DNA of 64,000 nucleotides from Prostheceraeus crozeri (lineage: Eukaryota; Platyhelminthes; Polycladida; Euryleptidae): the NCBI GenBank assembly GCA_907163375.1, contig CAJQUW010007510.1, positions 62,001-126,000 of the forward strand. Direction: 5' to 3'. Made by a program: the position numbers and the translations under genes. The notes beneath the pieces were generated by a model. The model saw only the letters and a list, made by a program, of their open reading frames with translations, had not been told where the DNA came from and made no database searches. Of the stretch, positions 51,335-62,941 are shown in pieces; the first letter of the stretch is position 1, and each line of letters opens with the position of its first letter.

Positions 51335-53215
51335 AAGAGTATTTCTTTCTAAAATGAGAACAGTATCGTTAGTAAAGGAAAAATTGTTCTGAGAAATTAG
51401 AAAGTTTTGGTTTCCATGCATCACTAATACCTTGAAAGCAATTGACCTTATTATGCTGCTTACCCCAACTACAATTATTATATATCCATTGGAAAACTAA
51501 TCTACATGAAGGCCTATTTATACTGCCTTCCTACACGCGAACGTGCATAGTAGCGTTGTTTGTCATAAACAGGGAACGGTGCTCACTGAGTGTAGAGCAC
51601 CTGAGTAAATTATGCACACTGGATAAGCAACTGGATAACAAATTGTGTAAAATACAAGCATAAAAAGAGATCATTTTATGTTTTCTAAATATAAGATATA
51701 GGGCCTACATGCAATTTCTTAACTGATCATAATAAAGCATAGCTTCAGTCAAAGTGTCTATTCCAGCAACACAAAAATAAAGTGTAAATTAGAATAGCAT
51801 AGATGTTGATTCTTGCAAAAATAGGTTGCTTGTAGTTTCATTTGTGACACGTCATTTAGTATGTGAAAAATAAAAGTTAAGCCTTGCAAAGGACACAGTT
51901 GCTTAATCTCATTAAAGAATTGCTTTAAGTATGTGCTGTCAATTAACAATTTTGTAGAGTAGTTGGGGTGCTAAGTCGACAATAAGGGCTGAACCGTGCA
52001 AATAGAGGGTAGAGGTCCAGATTTTTGGTCAAATACAGATTGAGGTATGAGCATTTTATCTTGATATGTATCTCTTTGGACACTTTTATATTTAACGCAT
52101 AGTCATCAGCGAAAAATGCTTGTTTTACATGGAGAATCCCTATCTAAGATATTAATTGTTTTAGTCCGCCGCAATTCATTGCTGCTACATTTGCAAGCGT
52201 CACTATGGTAACAATAATCAGCGAAGTTTAATTTTAGTCAGCTGCAAAATATTTGTCTGAAATGACACGTGCTCCAATATAATAAACAAGTTGAATGGTG
52301 AAATTGTACTTCAGACAACGAAATTGATGATGTAGATATAGTTTGGTGAACTTAATGTGTTTTAAGAACGACATCAGCTGGTGTAATGCAAGCATACACC
52401 CACAGCATCGTTATAACCGATTTTGAACAATGTGCGGTTATTTATGACATCGTGGAGATCGTCTCGGCATTTTTTAGTAAATATAGCATTTCGTTAAATA
52501 ATGTATCGACAACAATTGAAAGTAGGTCGTTCAACTATTTCTACAAAGAGAAATGCATGTAGTGGCGGCTAAAATACATCGAAGGTCAAAATGAAAACTA
52601 ATATAGTACACAAAATCCAAAAACTCATAAAAGAGGGAATTTTTGCGTTAAATAATTCGTGTACGACTCGCAAGTGGAGCGAGCGTACAAAATATGTCAC
52701 ATTTGGAGAGAGGTCGATTTTTCCAGCTGACTTTTAGGACAAAATTAATAGGTAATGGCTGGCTGTTACACTGGCTGAGCTGGAACAATTTTAATCTGGC
52801 GACTGTTACACCGAATTAGCCAGCAAGACTGATTACCTAATAGATAAGTAGGACATGGAGAGTATCTACATTAAATAAAGCACTAAATTAAACTTTGTTA
52901 CATTAAGAGTTTCCGAATCACCGTAGGGAAATAAGTTTGCTTCGCTTAAGAAATCACCAAGTATCTCAGAAAACATCGAAGACGAAGATAAACCAAGCAA
53001 GGCTAAGCAAGACAAGCAACGAGTCAAGACACATTCTGATGAAATTTTTTGTCTTATTGAATGATCTGCAGCCATGCTTGTAGCTAATGAACATGAGGCG
53101 TGTTGATAGATATGGAAGACTTTTGTACAGGCTTTAATACCGGGTGTAATAGCCACTGGATAATAAAAAAGTTCACTGAATAAATCAGTCAATACCCAAA
53201 GCATTCAAATTATAG
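51335..53215. other. intergenic, no recognised gene
   Basis: AT-rich. A short GGCTGGCTGTTACACTGGCTG phrase pairs loosely with CTGTTACACCGAATTAGCCAG at about 52758-52826. No RNA gene or coding frame is supported. Confidence 0.45.
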
Positions 53216-53219
53216 ATAA

Positions 53220-54790
53220 TTTCGTTTAAAATGTTGGTGCATCCCTTCTTAGTGTCATTCTCTAGATCGCATCAAACAGGAACACCCAACGGACAAATCT
53301 GTCCTGAGAAAAATTTTGTGCAATAAATACATGTTTTCACCAATTTTACAAGAAAGATCATCACCATCATTACTTTACAGCACACCGACAGTCAAATTTA
53401 CCAATACTCATTTGTGTGAAGAAATATAAGACGTCAACTTCCCTTAGTAGACTGAATGTTTCAATAAAGTAAGGTAAGTCAAACATAAGGTCTAAGTTTC
53501 GACAGTCTCTGTCAGCTTCAGGGTGCAGTAATTTTTTACTGCGACTTGAAGTTGACAGAGACTGCGAGAAACGTTGGCTTTGTATATGCATGCATATTTT
53601 GCCTACCGTACTTTATGAAAACGTTCGTCCTACTAAAAGGAGTTCACTTTTAATAATTTTTCCCCACAGATGACCATGAACCTCCTGTGTCAAGCAAAAC
53701 GTTGTCAATACTGCTTCAATCACCACCAACATAGCTCACTTCACGCATTCTAAGCAATCCTTCACCAATATGACAAGAATATCTTTAACAACATAACTGG
53801 TCTGTGTACAGTGACAGACAGAAATGCCTCAATCACAATCAAACTTGTCCCACATCTTCTCAGTGTCATTCAGCAGAGCGTTTCAAAATACAGCGGAAAA
53901 CGGGAACTCTGGGCGGAAAAGCGGTTCTACGAGTAAAAGTACTTGGTCGGATGGATGCATTTCCGGCTACAGTTTCAGTTGTGAATCTGTATCTGTATCT
54001 GAAAATGGCAGTGCAACGACACCGAAAACCTTGTCAATGCTGCCTCAATTCGAACCAAACTGCCATCAGCCAGGCATGGGACGCACCTCGGGCAATCAAC
54101 GCACGCCTTCACCAATTCTGCAAAAATTGTATTTTTCCCACAGTTCTTTACACTGTCAGTCAAAACGTTGATAGTATTGTCTCAACCACAACCAACTCAT
54201 TATCATTCTGCAGAGCACATCAAAAGACAACAGCGCAACTCAGGCCTGACATGTACTGCATGCTATCATCACACGTTTTCACCAATTTTACAAAACTATA
54301 ATTTTCAAGAACAACTTTACATCTACAGCGAATACTTTGCGAATTTGCCTCAATTGAAACAAAACTTATCCCATAAATTTACAATTTTATCTCCAGAGTA
54401 TCAAAACACAAGCGTTAACCGGCAAATCTGGCCGGAGAAAATTTCACGCAATCATCACACATTTTCACCATTTTTTCAAAAAATTGTTTTCGATCATGTC
54501 TTCACGCTGTCAGCCAAAAACTTTATTAGTAGGCCTACTGCCTCAATCAATACCGGAGTTGCCCAAAACCTCAGTATCATTCTCCGTAGCGTTTCAAAAC
54601 ACAAGATCAAAGGCTAATCAATAACTCTAGCTTGAGAGCCACTTCTCCGAGATAAAGTACTTCGTCAAGTACGATGTAGATCTATGCTCACAGCATTATT
54701 TCAATTGTGGATCTGCATCTGAAAATGGCAGTCACAGCGTTGGCCAAAACTTTGACGATCCTGCCTCAATCACAACTAAGCTTACCCACA
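53220..54790. repeat. degenerate tandem repeat, unit about 186 bp
   Basis: Phrases such as GCCTCAATCACAACCAAACT, CAGTRTCATTC, CAGAGCGTTTCAAAACAC and ACGTTTTCACCAATTTTACA recur in the same order near 53250, 53870, 54211, 54395 and 54584, with spacings of 184-189 bases in the best part. Copies have drifted to a large extent. Open frames across it (53804-54301 for example) come from the repeat and not from a gene. A Penelope-type hairpin interrupts it at 53460-53625. Confidence 0.65.
53460..53625 (+). repeat. Penelope-type terminal hairpin
   Basis: CAGTCTCTGTCA (53503) pairs with TGACAGAGACTG (to 53564), with an inner GCAGTAA/TTACTGC; the stem is followed at once by GAGAAACGTTGGC. Outer words AATAAAGTAAGGTA and TACCGTACTTTAT extend the inverted repeat. 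The same design (stem plus GAAACGTTGG) is seen at the end of the 50.3-51.3 kb element. No coding sequence accompanies it. Confidence 0.6.
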
Positions 54791-55119
54791 CAACTCCTTG
54801 ACTAATAGGCGACATGTAACACTTGAATTCTGAGATTTCGAATTGAAATGAGCAATGAAAAAGATGATCAAGCGGTTTGGATCAAGTGAGTATCCACAGA
54901 TTCGTGTGAATATACATGTGCATTGATATATATAGTGACAACTCTCAGAGAAGTCTTCCTTTGTAGAGATATCCGCATTTTAAATATTTGAGTGAATACA
55001 GATGAAATTGTGTGGGATGACCGTCATGAGCAGAGCTATCGATTCGGATTTTCTAGATATGATGGATTGATGTATGTTTCTTGCATTTCCAATAACTTTT
55101 CTATGTTTGATCACACTAA

Positions 55120-55325
55120 TCAATGCCCGAGGCCTAGATTCACAAGCACGAGTAAGCCCGCCGCTGTCTAGATTCATGCGACCGAGCACGCACAAGTACA
55201 CCCGCTCGAGGTCAGAATTCACACGACTGAGCGCATCCGATGTCTAAATTCATACGCCGGAGCACACGGAAGGTATACATTTGTGCGCCTGAACACGCCC
55301 GATGTCTGAAATCAGGTGTCCAAGG
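55120..55325. repeat. GC-richer minisatellite
   Basis: Units of about 32-36 bases built on CGATGTCTAAATTCATACG and CCGAGCACGC recur five or six times with changes. It is clearly richer in CG than the flanks. Confidence 0.6.
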
Positions 55326-55449
55326 CAAAAGGCAACCGGAGTAGAGTGCGTGAGTGCATGAATTCAGACTGCAGGTGTTTTTGAGTGTCCAATTTTCGTC
55401 ATCGGTCGCGCTCCGGTATATGAATGTAGACAACGGGCGTGCTCCTAAG

Positions 55450-55970
55450 AATGATCATGAGAAGGTGTGGACCTAATTTGGTTGCAAGTGAAGCAGGATC
55501 ATTTATGTCTTGCCGACGTTGTGAAGTTGTGTTGCAAAGAAAATGTCGTACAATTCGCATATTGCTGGAAACATTCAAGGATTTCATGAGTTGTTTCACA
55601 GGTCATTGCTATCTGTTGCGTGTTACGTTGTAGCACCCTATGGAGTATTATCATGAGAAGGTGTGGACAGATTTTGGTTGCAATTCAGTTAGGGTAACAA
55701 ATGTCTTGCTGACGTCATGAAGCTTTGTTGCGAAGATAATATGGAAAAGTTTAAAAATTGGTTCGATGATTGCATGACACAAACATTGACACAAAACATT
55801 CCATGATTGCATGAATTGTTTTTCTTGTCAGAGTCATCGATTGGTTACCGTTTTTGTAATGCCGTTTCGAGAATCGTCATGTGAAAGTGTGGGCATACTT
55901 TGCTTGCAATTGAGCCAGACACTAATGTTTTTCTTGACGTTTTAAAGGTGTTGTGTATATTTTTTGTCAA
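55450..55970. repeat. tandem repeat, unit about 206-216 bp
   Basis: CATGAGAAGGTGTGGAC...TTTGGTTGCAA...GTCTTGCYGACGT recurs near 55455, 55661 and 55877. The third copy is more diverged. Confidence 0.6.
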
Positions 55971-56355
55971 CGATGAGGCATGCTGAAAATTCAATTGATA
56001 GTGTATTATTTAAAGAAACGGATTGAAATACTTTTTTGCTAACTCTACTGTGCAATCTCGTGTATAACACGGTATGAAACTCACTTTTGGAGTGCATGGT
56101 TTTAAAAGGTGGCTTTAAAACATGGCTTTGGGAAAATGTACTATGAAGGATTGCACAACTATGTAGAAAACCTAGTTTTCAGGGAGCACTATTCTGAAAG
56201 AAGTCCTTTTGTTATCTTCCAAACATTTCTGCTCTTTTTCTGATGTAATTTTTTATAGATTCCCGTGCCATGTTGGTGCTACTTTTTGGTAGAATTACAT
56301 GACAAGACCAAAACATATTTTGATTATTTTCAACAATTTGAATTTTCGGAAATTC

Positions 56356-56425
56356 AATGGGACCCACTACGTAGAGGAGGAAGAAAAAAAACTTATACCT
56401 CCTCCTCTACGTAGTGGGTCCCATT
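56356..56425. repeat. perfect 26-bp hairpin
   Basis: AATGGGACCCACTACGTAGA continuing to 56381 is the exact complement of 56400-56425, around an 18-base A-rich loop. No mismatch in 26 pairs, in otherwise drifting DNA. Confidence 0.9.
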
Positions 56426-56579
56426 TAACAAAAACGGGTGGTCGCATCTGACCTCACTGCAGAATGCACATCATGCAGTAACAATAAGTTCGCAAAGATG
56501 CGAAGGAGTTGTGGCTGGCAGTGTGTCTGAAAACGGCGGATTTTCAATCAGCAGGCCATGTTTTCAAACTTGCGAAGGA

Positions 56580-57300
56580 TCTGTAGGACAGAATATTACA
56601 TGGAATTTAACGAAGCGTGATGTAAATCTGAGTGAGATGCCATAGAACGTTGCTGTAGCTCTACAGAATTTTCGGCAATGAAGAATGGGAGTTGTGACTA
56701 CCATTGTTTTTAAAAATTTGAAATTCGATTAAAGAGGTCATCTTGTGTAGGCCCTGTAGGACAAAGCACTGCATGGATTTTGATGAAAATTGACGCAAAT
56801 GTGAGATGCCATAGAACGTTGTTGTAACTCTACGGAATTGTCTGCAACAAGGAACAGTAGCTGTGACAAGCTGTGTTTTTGAAAATTTGAAAATCAGTTG
56901 CGTAAGCTGTTATTTTTAGCCTATAAATTCTCTGTAGGACAGGGCACTGTTTGGATTTTGATGAAACTTAATGTGAAGGTGATAGAGGTACCGTGGAGCA
57001 TTGCTGTAGCTCTACAGAATTTTCGGCAGTAAAGAAAGGAAGTTGTGACTTTTTGACTGAGTGTTTGAAATTCAACATTCATGTCGGTCATCTTGTGTAG
57101 GCCCTGAAGGACAGTGCGGAGCATAGAATTTGATAATATTTGGATTGATCCTGAGTGCGGTGCTGTCGAGCATCTTTGTAATTCTACTTAATTTTCTGCA
57201 GTGAGGAAAGGATGTTGTGGGTAGCTGTGTTTTTAAAAATTGGAGATTCAATACTCTGTTGGACAGGGTTTTCTATGACTTTCTATGAAACTTGATGGGA
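56580..57300. repeat. tandem satellite, unit about 176 bp
   Basis: Five copies with the phrases TGTAGGACAGGGCACTG, GCCATAGAACGTTGCTGTA and CTCTACAGAATTTTCGGCA begin near 56581, 56755, 56932, 57107 and 57260 (spacings 174, 177, 175, 153). The unit is close to a nucleosome repeat length. Non-coding. Confidence 0.8.
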
Positions 57301-57789
57301 TGATCGGGGTTCTTGTGGCTTTGGTTAGGCTGTATTTCGTTTTCTGAAAGAAAGCGCATGAGATTCGTTTTGTTTTAGTCTCTCGGATGGCTGCATTTGC
57401 TTAGGTGGTAAAAAAATTATGAATCGAAAATGTTTCCGGCTGTCAATTGTGCGACTACAAATTTAGAGAGTATTTGAGAATCTATTTTGCTAGCTGTTGT
57501 CGATGTATGTAAAAGTCAATATCTCAAGATCCTCTAATATTGAAATGATTTCATGACATGACTTTGAATGACGAAATTCTTCCATACCTCATTACACGAA
57601 AGAAATTGAAACCCTCAAATCAACCCACTATAATTTTGTTGTTATCGGACGTTTCTTCGTCACAGCATTGCCACTTTTCAAAGGAAAAAATTTTCAAAAA
57701 ATCAGCTTGCAAATGTGCCCTTCTCACAAATAGTTTACTACTGACAATAGAATTGAGAATCAAAAGCCATTTTTCTATTTTCAAGTTAT

Positions 57790-58260
57790 ATTTGCAGTCA
57801 TTTCTCCGATATTTTAAGTTTCCATAACTTTCTCGACGACCATTCACATATTTATCAACCTCTTGAGGTTGATAAAAATTTTCGCATTTGTATCAGTGAA
57901 TTTCCATATTTTCAAATTTCGAGCACTGCTGATACTTCTTTGTGAAACGCAATTCCTCTGCAGACTGCTTAATAATACTGATACGCAGTAATACTAATAC
58001 TGGTACGCAGTCGAAATTAACAGCGTTTCACAAAACCAAATATTAAGCAGTGTGGGACTAATATAAATCACTGCTTAATATATGGTTTTGTGAAGCGCTG
58101 CTAATTTCGATTGTTTAAATTTATTTTATGAAACGCAGAACATTTTCCACACTGATATAGAGCACTAATTTATTTAATGAAACGGGCCACAGATAATGCT
58201 GATTGCCTCAAATATAAAAAATAGATAAAATTATCAACAGCAAATAAAGCACTTGAAAAT
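57790..58260 (-). repeat. interspersed repeat, copy B (inverse of 13875-14370)
   Basis: Read on the minus strand it aligns with copy A from GGCCCGTTTCATTAAA (58195) through TGTGGAAAATGTTCTGCG, AAGCAGTGATTTATAT, GCGTTTCACAAAGAAGTATC and AAATATCGGAGAAATGA. A hairpin TTTATCAACCTC/GAGGTTGATAAA is retained. It shares no Harbinger coding sequence. Confidence 0.8.
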
Positions 58261-58264
58261 TGAG

Positions 58265-58845
58265 ATTTTGTTATATTAGTCGTTTGTCGCCTAGAAATCT
58301 GTTTAGTTCTTTTCAGAAACCACTAAATTTCTCAAAAAATTAGAAAGTGAGGCAAGACTATGTAAGGCGATGAAGGACAAAGAGGCGAGCCTGGTCACCT
58401 TCTGATACAAAGACCTTTTTCTTGTTACATTGAGTGATTCTGTTATCTGATATAGCTGAGAAATACGATGCGTGATAATATAGATAGAATAATATTGTAA
58501 TGGATCAGCCGGTGTAATAGCCAGGAGACCAAACTTGTACCGGTTCAGCAGATGTCATTGAAATTGCCATAGATTTTTGCCATTACTATTTTCAGCTGGT
58601 AAATTTTGAAATATTTGTGTACTGCGTCACTCTTGCTTCCGCATTTAAACATTAGAATTATTTTTAGTCATTAAAATCTGTGCGAAATCCCATTGGTGTA
58701 ATGTATTTCAGGGAGAAGTAAATGCGGAAATTCAGAAAGAGATACATATCAGGAATTGTTTACAGGATGAAAATTAAGATATTGGCAAAAATCTGGCCCT
58801 CTACCCTCAATTTGCACGGTTTTAGAGTTATCACCCCCACTAGAG
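58265..58845. other. intergenic, nothing recognised
   Basis: No coding signal, RNA gene or clear repeat that I can support. Confidence 0.45.
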
Positions 58846-59159
58846 ATAGAATATCGCAAAAGGCTTCATTGCACCGATATATTTCGCGGGCTTACTATGG
58901 GATGCACTCCGGAATGACAAGCAAGGTGTGATATGAAGGCAACAGTAAGCATACAATCATATGACGCAGCATGACATGAATGATGCGTAATGAGAGGAGA
59001 CACATAATGATGAAATACAATAAAACATGATAGTTAAGACTAATAATAAAGTTACCAAGGTAAAGAAAGGGCAAAAGCTGCCTACTTCTAGACGCAAAGT
59101 TCGATCTGTAAATATGTAGAGCCTCTAATACACCAAGATGAAGCTTACACCTTCCTGTC

Positions 59160-59722
59160 TTCAGCACAGAGAATCGTGGAGAGGGAGCACAGCTACATCG
59201 AAGAAGATGCTTGGCGATGCTGCTTGGTGGCTTTCTGCCATTGGTGTCACCTCTCTTAAGCCAGGCTGAGATGTGCTCGCTTGTTTACTGTGACAATCTC
59301 CTCTCGGTTCGGTCAATGCATCTGCTGCCACAGGCACAACTAAAATTGTAGAGGACATTCGATTCCGAAGTGATTGGAAGTCTGTCCTTGAGGCTCGAGC
59401 TCCAGATTGCTTGGGTTACTGGGATAACGCGAACGGTGACAGCGTAGAATACGGCTACAATTTCTTTGGAGAACTTCTTCTTGAGCCAGTCGTGATTGGC
59501 ATCTCCTTTGAAGGGCACACGAATGGTAATAACGTTCTTCTGGGGCCCAATAGTCTCCGATTTGTCTTCCGGGACTGCACTATATTTCTCGATGAAATTG
59601 TCTGGGAGCCATTCTTTCATAGGTCTCAGCCACACTGTCAGCTTTTCCAAGCGTTTCCGAGCGTTTTGCAGTAAATATAAAGTCATCATTACCGCAGTTG
59701 TAGACTGCCACACTGCGAGCAA
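59160..59722 (-). CDS. Penelope-like GIY-YIG region, left inverted arm
   Basis: The minus strand reads LTVWLRPMKEWLPDNFIEKY, KNVITIRVPFKGDANHDWLK, ESNVLYNFSCACGSRCIDRT and ERRLSQ. The CACGSRCIDRTERR segment is the GIY-YIG core in the form used by this lineage. It is a duplicate, in reverse, of the right arm. Confidence 0.8.
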
Positions 59723-59788
59723 AGCAAACGAGAGCGATTACTAGCTTACGGACATACGTTTGCTCTGGACGCTCGTGTTTGCTTTGCT
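59718..59788. repeat. hairpin at the junction of the inverted copies
   Basis: AGCAAAGCAAACGAGAGCG (59718-59736) pairs with CGCTCGTGTTTGCTTTGCT (59770-59788) with one mismatch, exactly where the left inverted arm ends. Confidence 0.65.
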
Positions 59789-59829
59789 TTCAGCGTGTCT
59801 GAGGCATTAGAACATGTTTAAGAAAACTT

Positions 59830-60592
59830 AGCTCGAGACAGACACATATCTATGTCCGTCTTTGATCAGGTCAAGCCATGTGGTTCAAAAGTGCCGCGTC
59901 TATATGGAATCCCAAAAATACACAAAGATGGCAATCCACTTAGACCGATGCTGTGTATGACTGGTTCAGCATCCGTTTCAACATCATGGTTCAACATCCG
60001 CTGGCAAAGTGGCTCACGTCCATCTTGAAACCCGTTGAAGCAGCAGTAAATTCATGTTCTGTGAAGGACACTTTCGATTTCGCTGACCTCTTCTCCGGCA
60101 TCAATCTAGACAACAGCATCATGATGTCTTACGATGTCGTTTCATTGTTTACTTATTCCAATCAATAAAGCAATCGACATAATTGAAGAAATCGTCGTGA
60201 GCAAGCAAATCAATCTGAACGTTCCATTTCACGTTCTTAAGCGGATGCTGTTCATGTGCATCTCAGACGTGCAGTTTCTGTGTGGTGGCTGCTACTATGT
60301 ACAAAAGGTTGTCATGGGAAGCCCATTCGGCCCCACACTCGCAAATATCTTCTTGTATTTTTTCGATAACAAGCTGTCAACTAGAATACAATCGTCTTCA
60401 AGTATATATGTCCGTTATGCTGACGACATCTTCATGTCAGCAAACGATCTGCACAGTGTCAACGTGATCTTAGGAAAGCTCAACAGTCTGCATTCCAATC
60501 TCAAATTTACTTTCGAAATGGAAAGTAAATATTCTGTCACATTCCTCGTTGTCGTCATCACTCGAAGCAATCCGGAATACCATCGCTGAAAT
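59830..60592 (+). CDS. Penelope-like reverse transcriptase segment
   Basis: Coding pieces include LYGIPKIHKDGNPLRPML (a conserved Penelope RT motif), SYDVVSLF (first catalytic D), KVVMGSPFGPTLANIFL and YVRYADDIFMSAND (YADD, catalytic pair), followed by FEMESKYSVTFLVVVITR. It copies element RNA at the target in active members. Several interruptions make it inactive; it continues into the linker and endonuclease. Confidence 0.85.
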
Positions 60593-60649
60593 TTTCATCG
60601 TAAGAATACTTGGTGCGGCTTATATTTAAATTTCAGAAGCTTCTCAGCG

Positions 60650-61330
60650 ATTTCCTACAAAATCGGCATTGTGAAGACCCTTTGGTACAGGGCGCGACGA
60701 CTATGCTCTCCTGAAAACTTATGTGATGAGCTAAGTTTTCTTAAACAAGTGCTAAGAAAGAGTGGCTCCCAGACAATTTCATCGAGAAATATAGTGCAGT
60801 CCCGGAAGACAAATCGGAGACTATTGGGCCCCAGAAGAACGTTATTACCATTCGTGTGCCCTTCAAAGGAGATGCCAATCACGACTGGCTCAAGAAGAAG
60901 TTCTCCAAAGAAATTGTAGCCGTATTCTACGCTGTCACCGTTCACGTTATCCCAGTAACCCAAGCAATCTGGAGCTCGAGCCTCAAGGACAGACTTCCAA
61001 TCACTTCGGAATAGAATGTCCTCTACAATTTTAGTTGTGCCTGTGGCAGCAGATGCATTGACCGAACCGACAGGAGACTGTCACAGTAAACAAGCGAGCA
61101 CATCTCAGCCTGGCTTAAGAGAGGTGACACCAATGGCAGGAAGCCATCAAGCAGCATCGCCAAGCATCTTCTTCGATGTAGCTGTGCTCCCTCTCCAGGA
61201 TTCTCTGTGCTGAAGACAGGAAGGTGTAAGCTTCATCTTGGTGTATTAGAGGCTCTACATATTTACAGATCGAACTTTGCGTCTAGAAGTAGGCAGCTTT
61301 TGCCCTTTCTTTACCTTGGTAACTTTATTA
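60650..61330 (+). CDS. Penelope-like connector and GIY-YIG endonuclease, right arm
   Basis: Forward copy of the arm: SQTISSRNI and VPFKGDANHDWLKKK-type sequence, then VLYNFSCACGSRCIDRT and a C-terminal region VLKTGRCKLHLGVLEALHIY. The GIY-YIG nuclease nicks the target in this class. Interrupted reading frame. Confidence 0.75.
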
Positions 61331-61372
61331 TTAGTCTTAACTATCATGTTTTATTGTATTTCATCATTATGT

Positions 61373-61643
61373 GTTTCATCATGTTTTATTCATTATTGCA
61401 TTGAGGTCACAATTGTGACGTGTCATTTATTCATGGATTATCATTGCCTTGACAACTGATGTGTGGTGGTGAGGGTTTGATCCTGCAAATTAATAGAGTC
61501 GCGTAAGTGACTCATAGCTGAGTTGGTTAGAGCACAGGTCTAGTTAACCTTGGTCGCAGGTTCGAATCCTTCCGGCCGCACTTTTTTGCATGTCAATTTG
61601 ATTTATCGTTTATTTAATTTCATTGTTGTTAAATCCTTTATTG
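61373..61643 (+). mobile_element. 270-bp insertion carrying a tRNA-like unit
   Basis: The right arm of the Penelope-like element contains these bases while the left arm reads straight from TCATTATGTGT into CTCCTCTCATTACG. The insert holds a tRNA-like body with A and B boxes and a T-run, so a tRNA-derived SINE or retroposed tRNA is likely. No clean target duplication was found. Confidence 0.6.
61508..61580 (+). tRNA. tRNA-Thr(AGT)-like, probably pseudogene
   Basis: A box TAGCTGAGTTGG, B box GGTTCGAATCC, a D-arm, an anticodon stem CAGGT/ACCTT with loop CTAGTTA (anticodon AGT, U33 present) and a T-arm are all in register. A T6 terminator begins two bases after the end. However, the 7 bases before the A box (TGACTCA) do not pair with the 3' acceptor strand CGGCCGC, so an ordinary acceptor stem cannot form. 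Confidence 0.55.
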
Positions 61644-61804
61644 TCTCCTCTCATTACGCATCATTCATGTCATGCTGCGTCATATGATTGTCTGTTGACC
61701 GTTACATGTGTTCACATCATACCTTGCTTGTCATTCCGGAGTGCATCCCATAGTAAGCCGGCGAAATATATCGGTGCAATGAAGCCTTTTGCGATATTCT
61801 TTCT

Positions 61805-62935
61805 CTATAAAATTGCTTTAAGCTATTTAAAAATCATAACATTTCTTTCACGCATCGTTGTCACAGTTCGAACACAAACTGCCTGGGGAAACAGGCCACA
61901 GAAACTGTTGGATAGTGAATTGCTAGTGTACGTGTATAACAAATCTCCATCAATTATAATTCATCCTAGCATGAAATTTCTACATTCTGCCGGACAATAT
62001 TGCTATGATTTGCGATATTGTCTGGCAAATGCCATGCAATTCCTATGGAAGAAAAAATCCCAATAGCCTATGCGGACGTATGTCCGCTACCACAGATATT
62101 TCAGTGATTCATTAATTACATTGAATTAAGCATTGCCGTTGTAGGCTGTAATACAATCGCTTAAACGAATCGCAAGGCACATTTCTTTATGACTAAAGAA
62201 TGAGATCATCTGTCTTTTTTACGTTTCCATTGATCCGCTATTTGGATCTACCCATCGTCTATTGGTGTTGATGTAAAGCATGGATTCAATACATTTAAGT
62301 GCGTAGATGACTTGAAAAACATGGAGGCAGTTATTTGGGTCCTGTGATCATGTGACTTCACATGCAAAATTACACTGACAGAGATTCATCGGAAGATTTG
62401 TCTCTCAGCCACAGAATATCATTTACTTTTAGAATGAGCGAGATTTTTATGCACATGCTTCGTCCTCCGGTAAATTTCATGCATAATATCATCATCCTAC
62501 GATCATTGTGACATTAATTTTAATTGGAATTTTAATTCGCATCAATGGTTGTTGAATCAATTACGTGAACTACATGCTGTAATGTCCATGCATGATAAAA
62601 AAATTCCTTTTCTCAAATCTTTCCATGAAGATTAGCATTCTCGATAAAAATATTTTCAAATTTGTCCTGTCATTTCCACTAGAAATGGTGTCAGTTGTTA
62701 TCCATTAATGAAATTCACATTATAAACAGATTCTCCTTTCTTATTCAGCCACCATTTTTTTAAAATTGAGTTGATAAAACTTATGAAAGTATAAATGAGC
62801 AAACTGAATGAAGCATAAGTACTCATATTCACTTTTAATTACCATTTTGTTCACCTTCTAGAGTTGCGCTGCTTTCCCTACTTGTGTTGACTAGCCATTG
62901 ATAGATACAGCCTGTAGTCTGGAAAGTTTTGATCA
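61805..62935. other. intergenic, nothing recognised
   Basis: The plus strand is open from 61623 to 62066 but the first half is element tail and the rest lacks domain features. A short inverted pair CGGACAATATTGCTATG/ATTTGCGATATTGTCTGGC lies at 61990-62034. No gene supported. Confidence 0.45.
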
Positions 62936-62941
62936 ATGAAG

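Larger units (their letters stand above)
58848..61800 (+). mobile_element. Penelope-like element with inverted partial copy
   Basis: The outer ends are inverted copies (AGAATATCGCAAAAGGCTTC at left, its complement at the right end), followed by GATATATTTCGC-type hairpin sequence. The left arm (58848 to about 59720) is a partial copy in reverse. The forward copy, from about 59830 to 61800, has reverse transcriptase and GIY-YIG coding. The arms share most of their sequence apart from a 270-bp insertion in the right arm. It is related to the copy inside the Polinton by its GCCGGCGAAATATATCGG end. Inactive, with several breaks. Confidence 0.88.

Noticed and set aside
53804-54301. 165-codon frame as a gene
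   Set aside because: It spans the degenerate 186-bp tandem repeat and a second frame is open over the same stretch.
53220-57300. CRISPR-like array
   Set aside because: Repeat units are long, contiguous and degenerate, without short identical repeats and unique spacers; this is animal satellite-type DNA.
61623-62066. 147-codon frame as a gene
   Set aside because: Its first half is the non-coding tail and terminal hairpin of the Penelope-like element.
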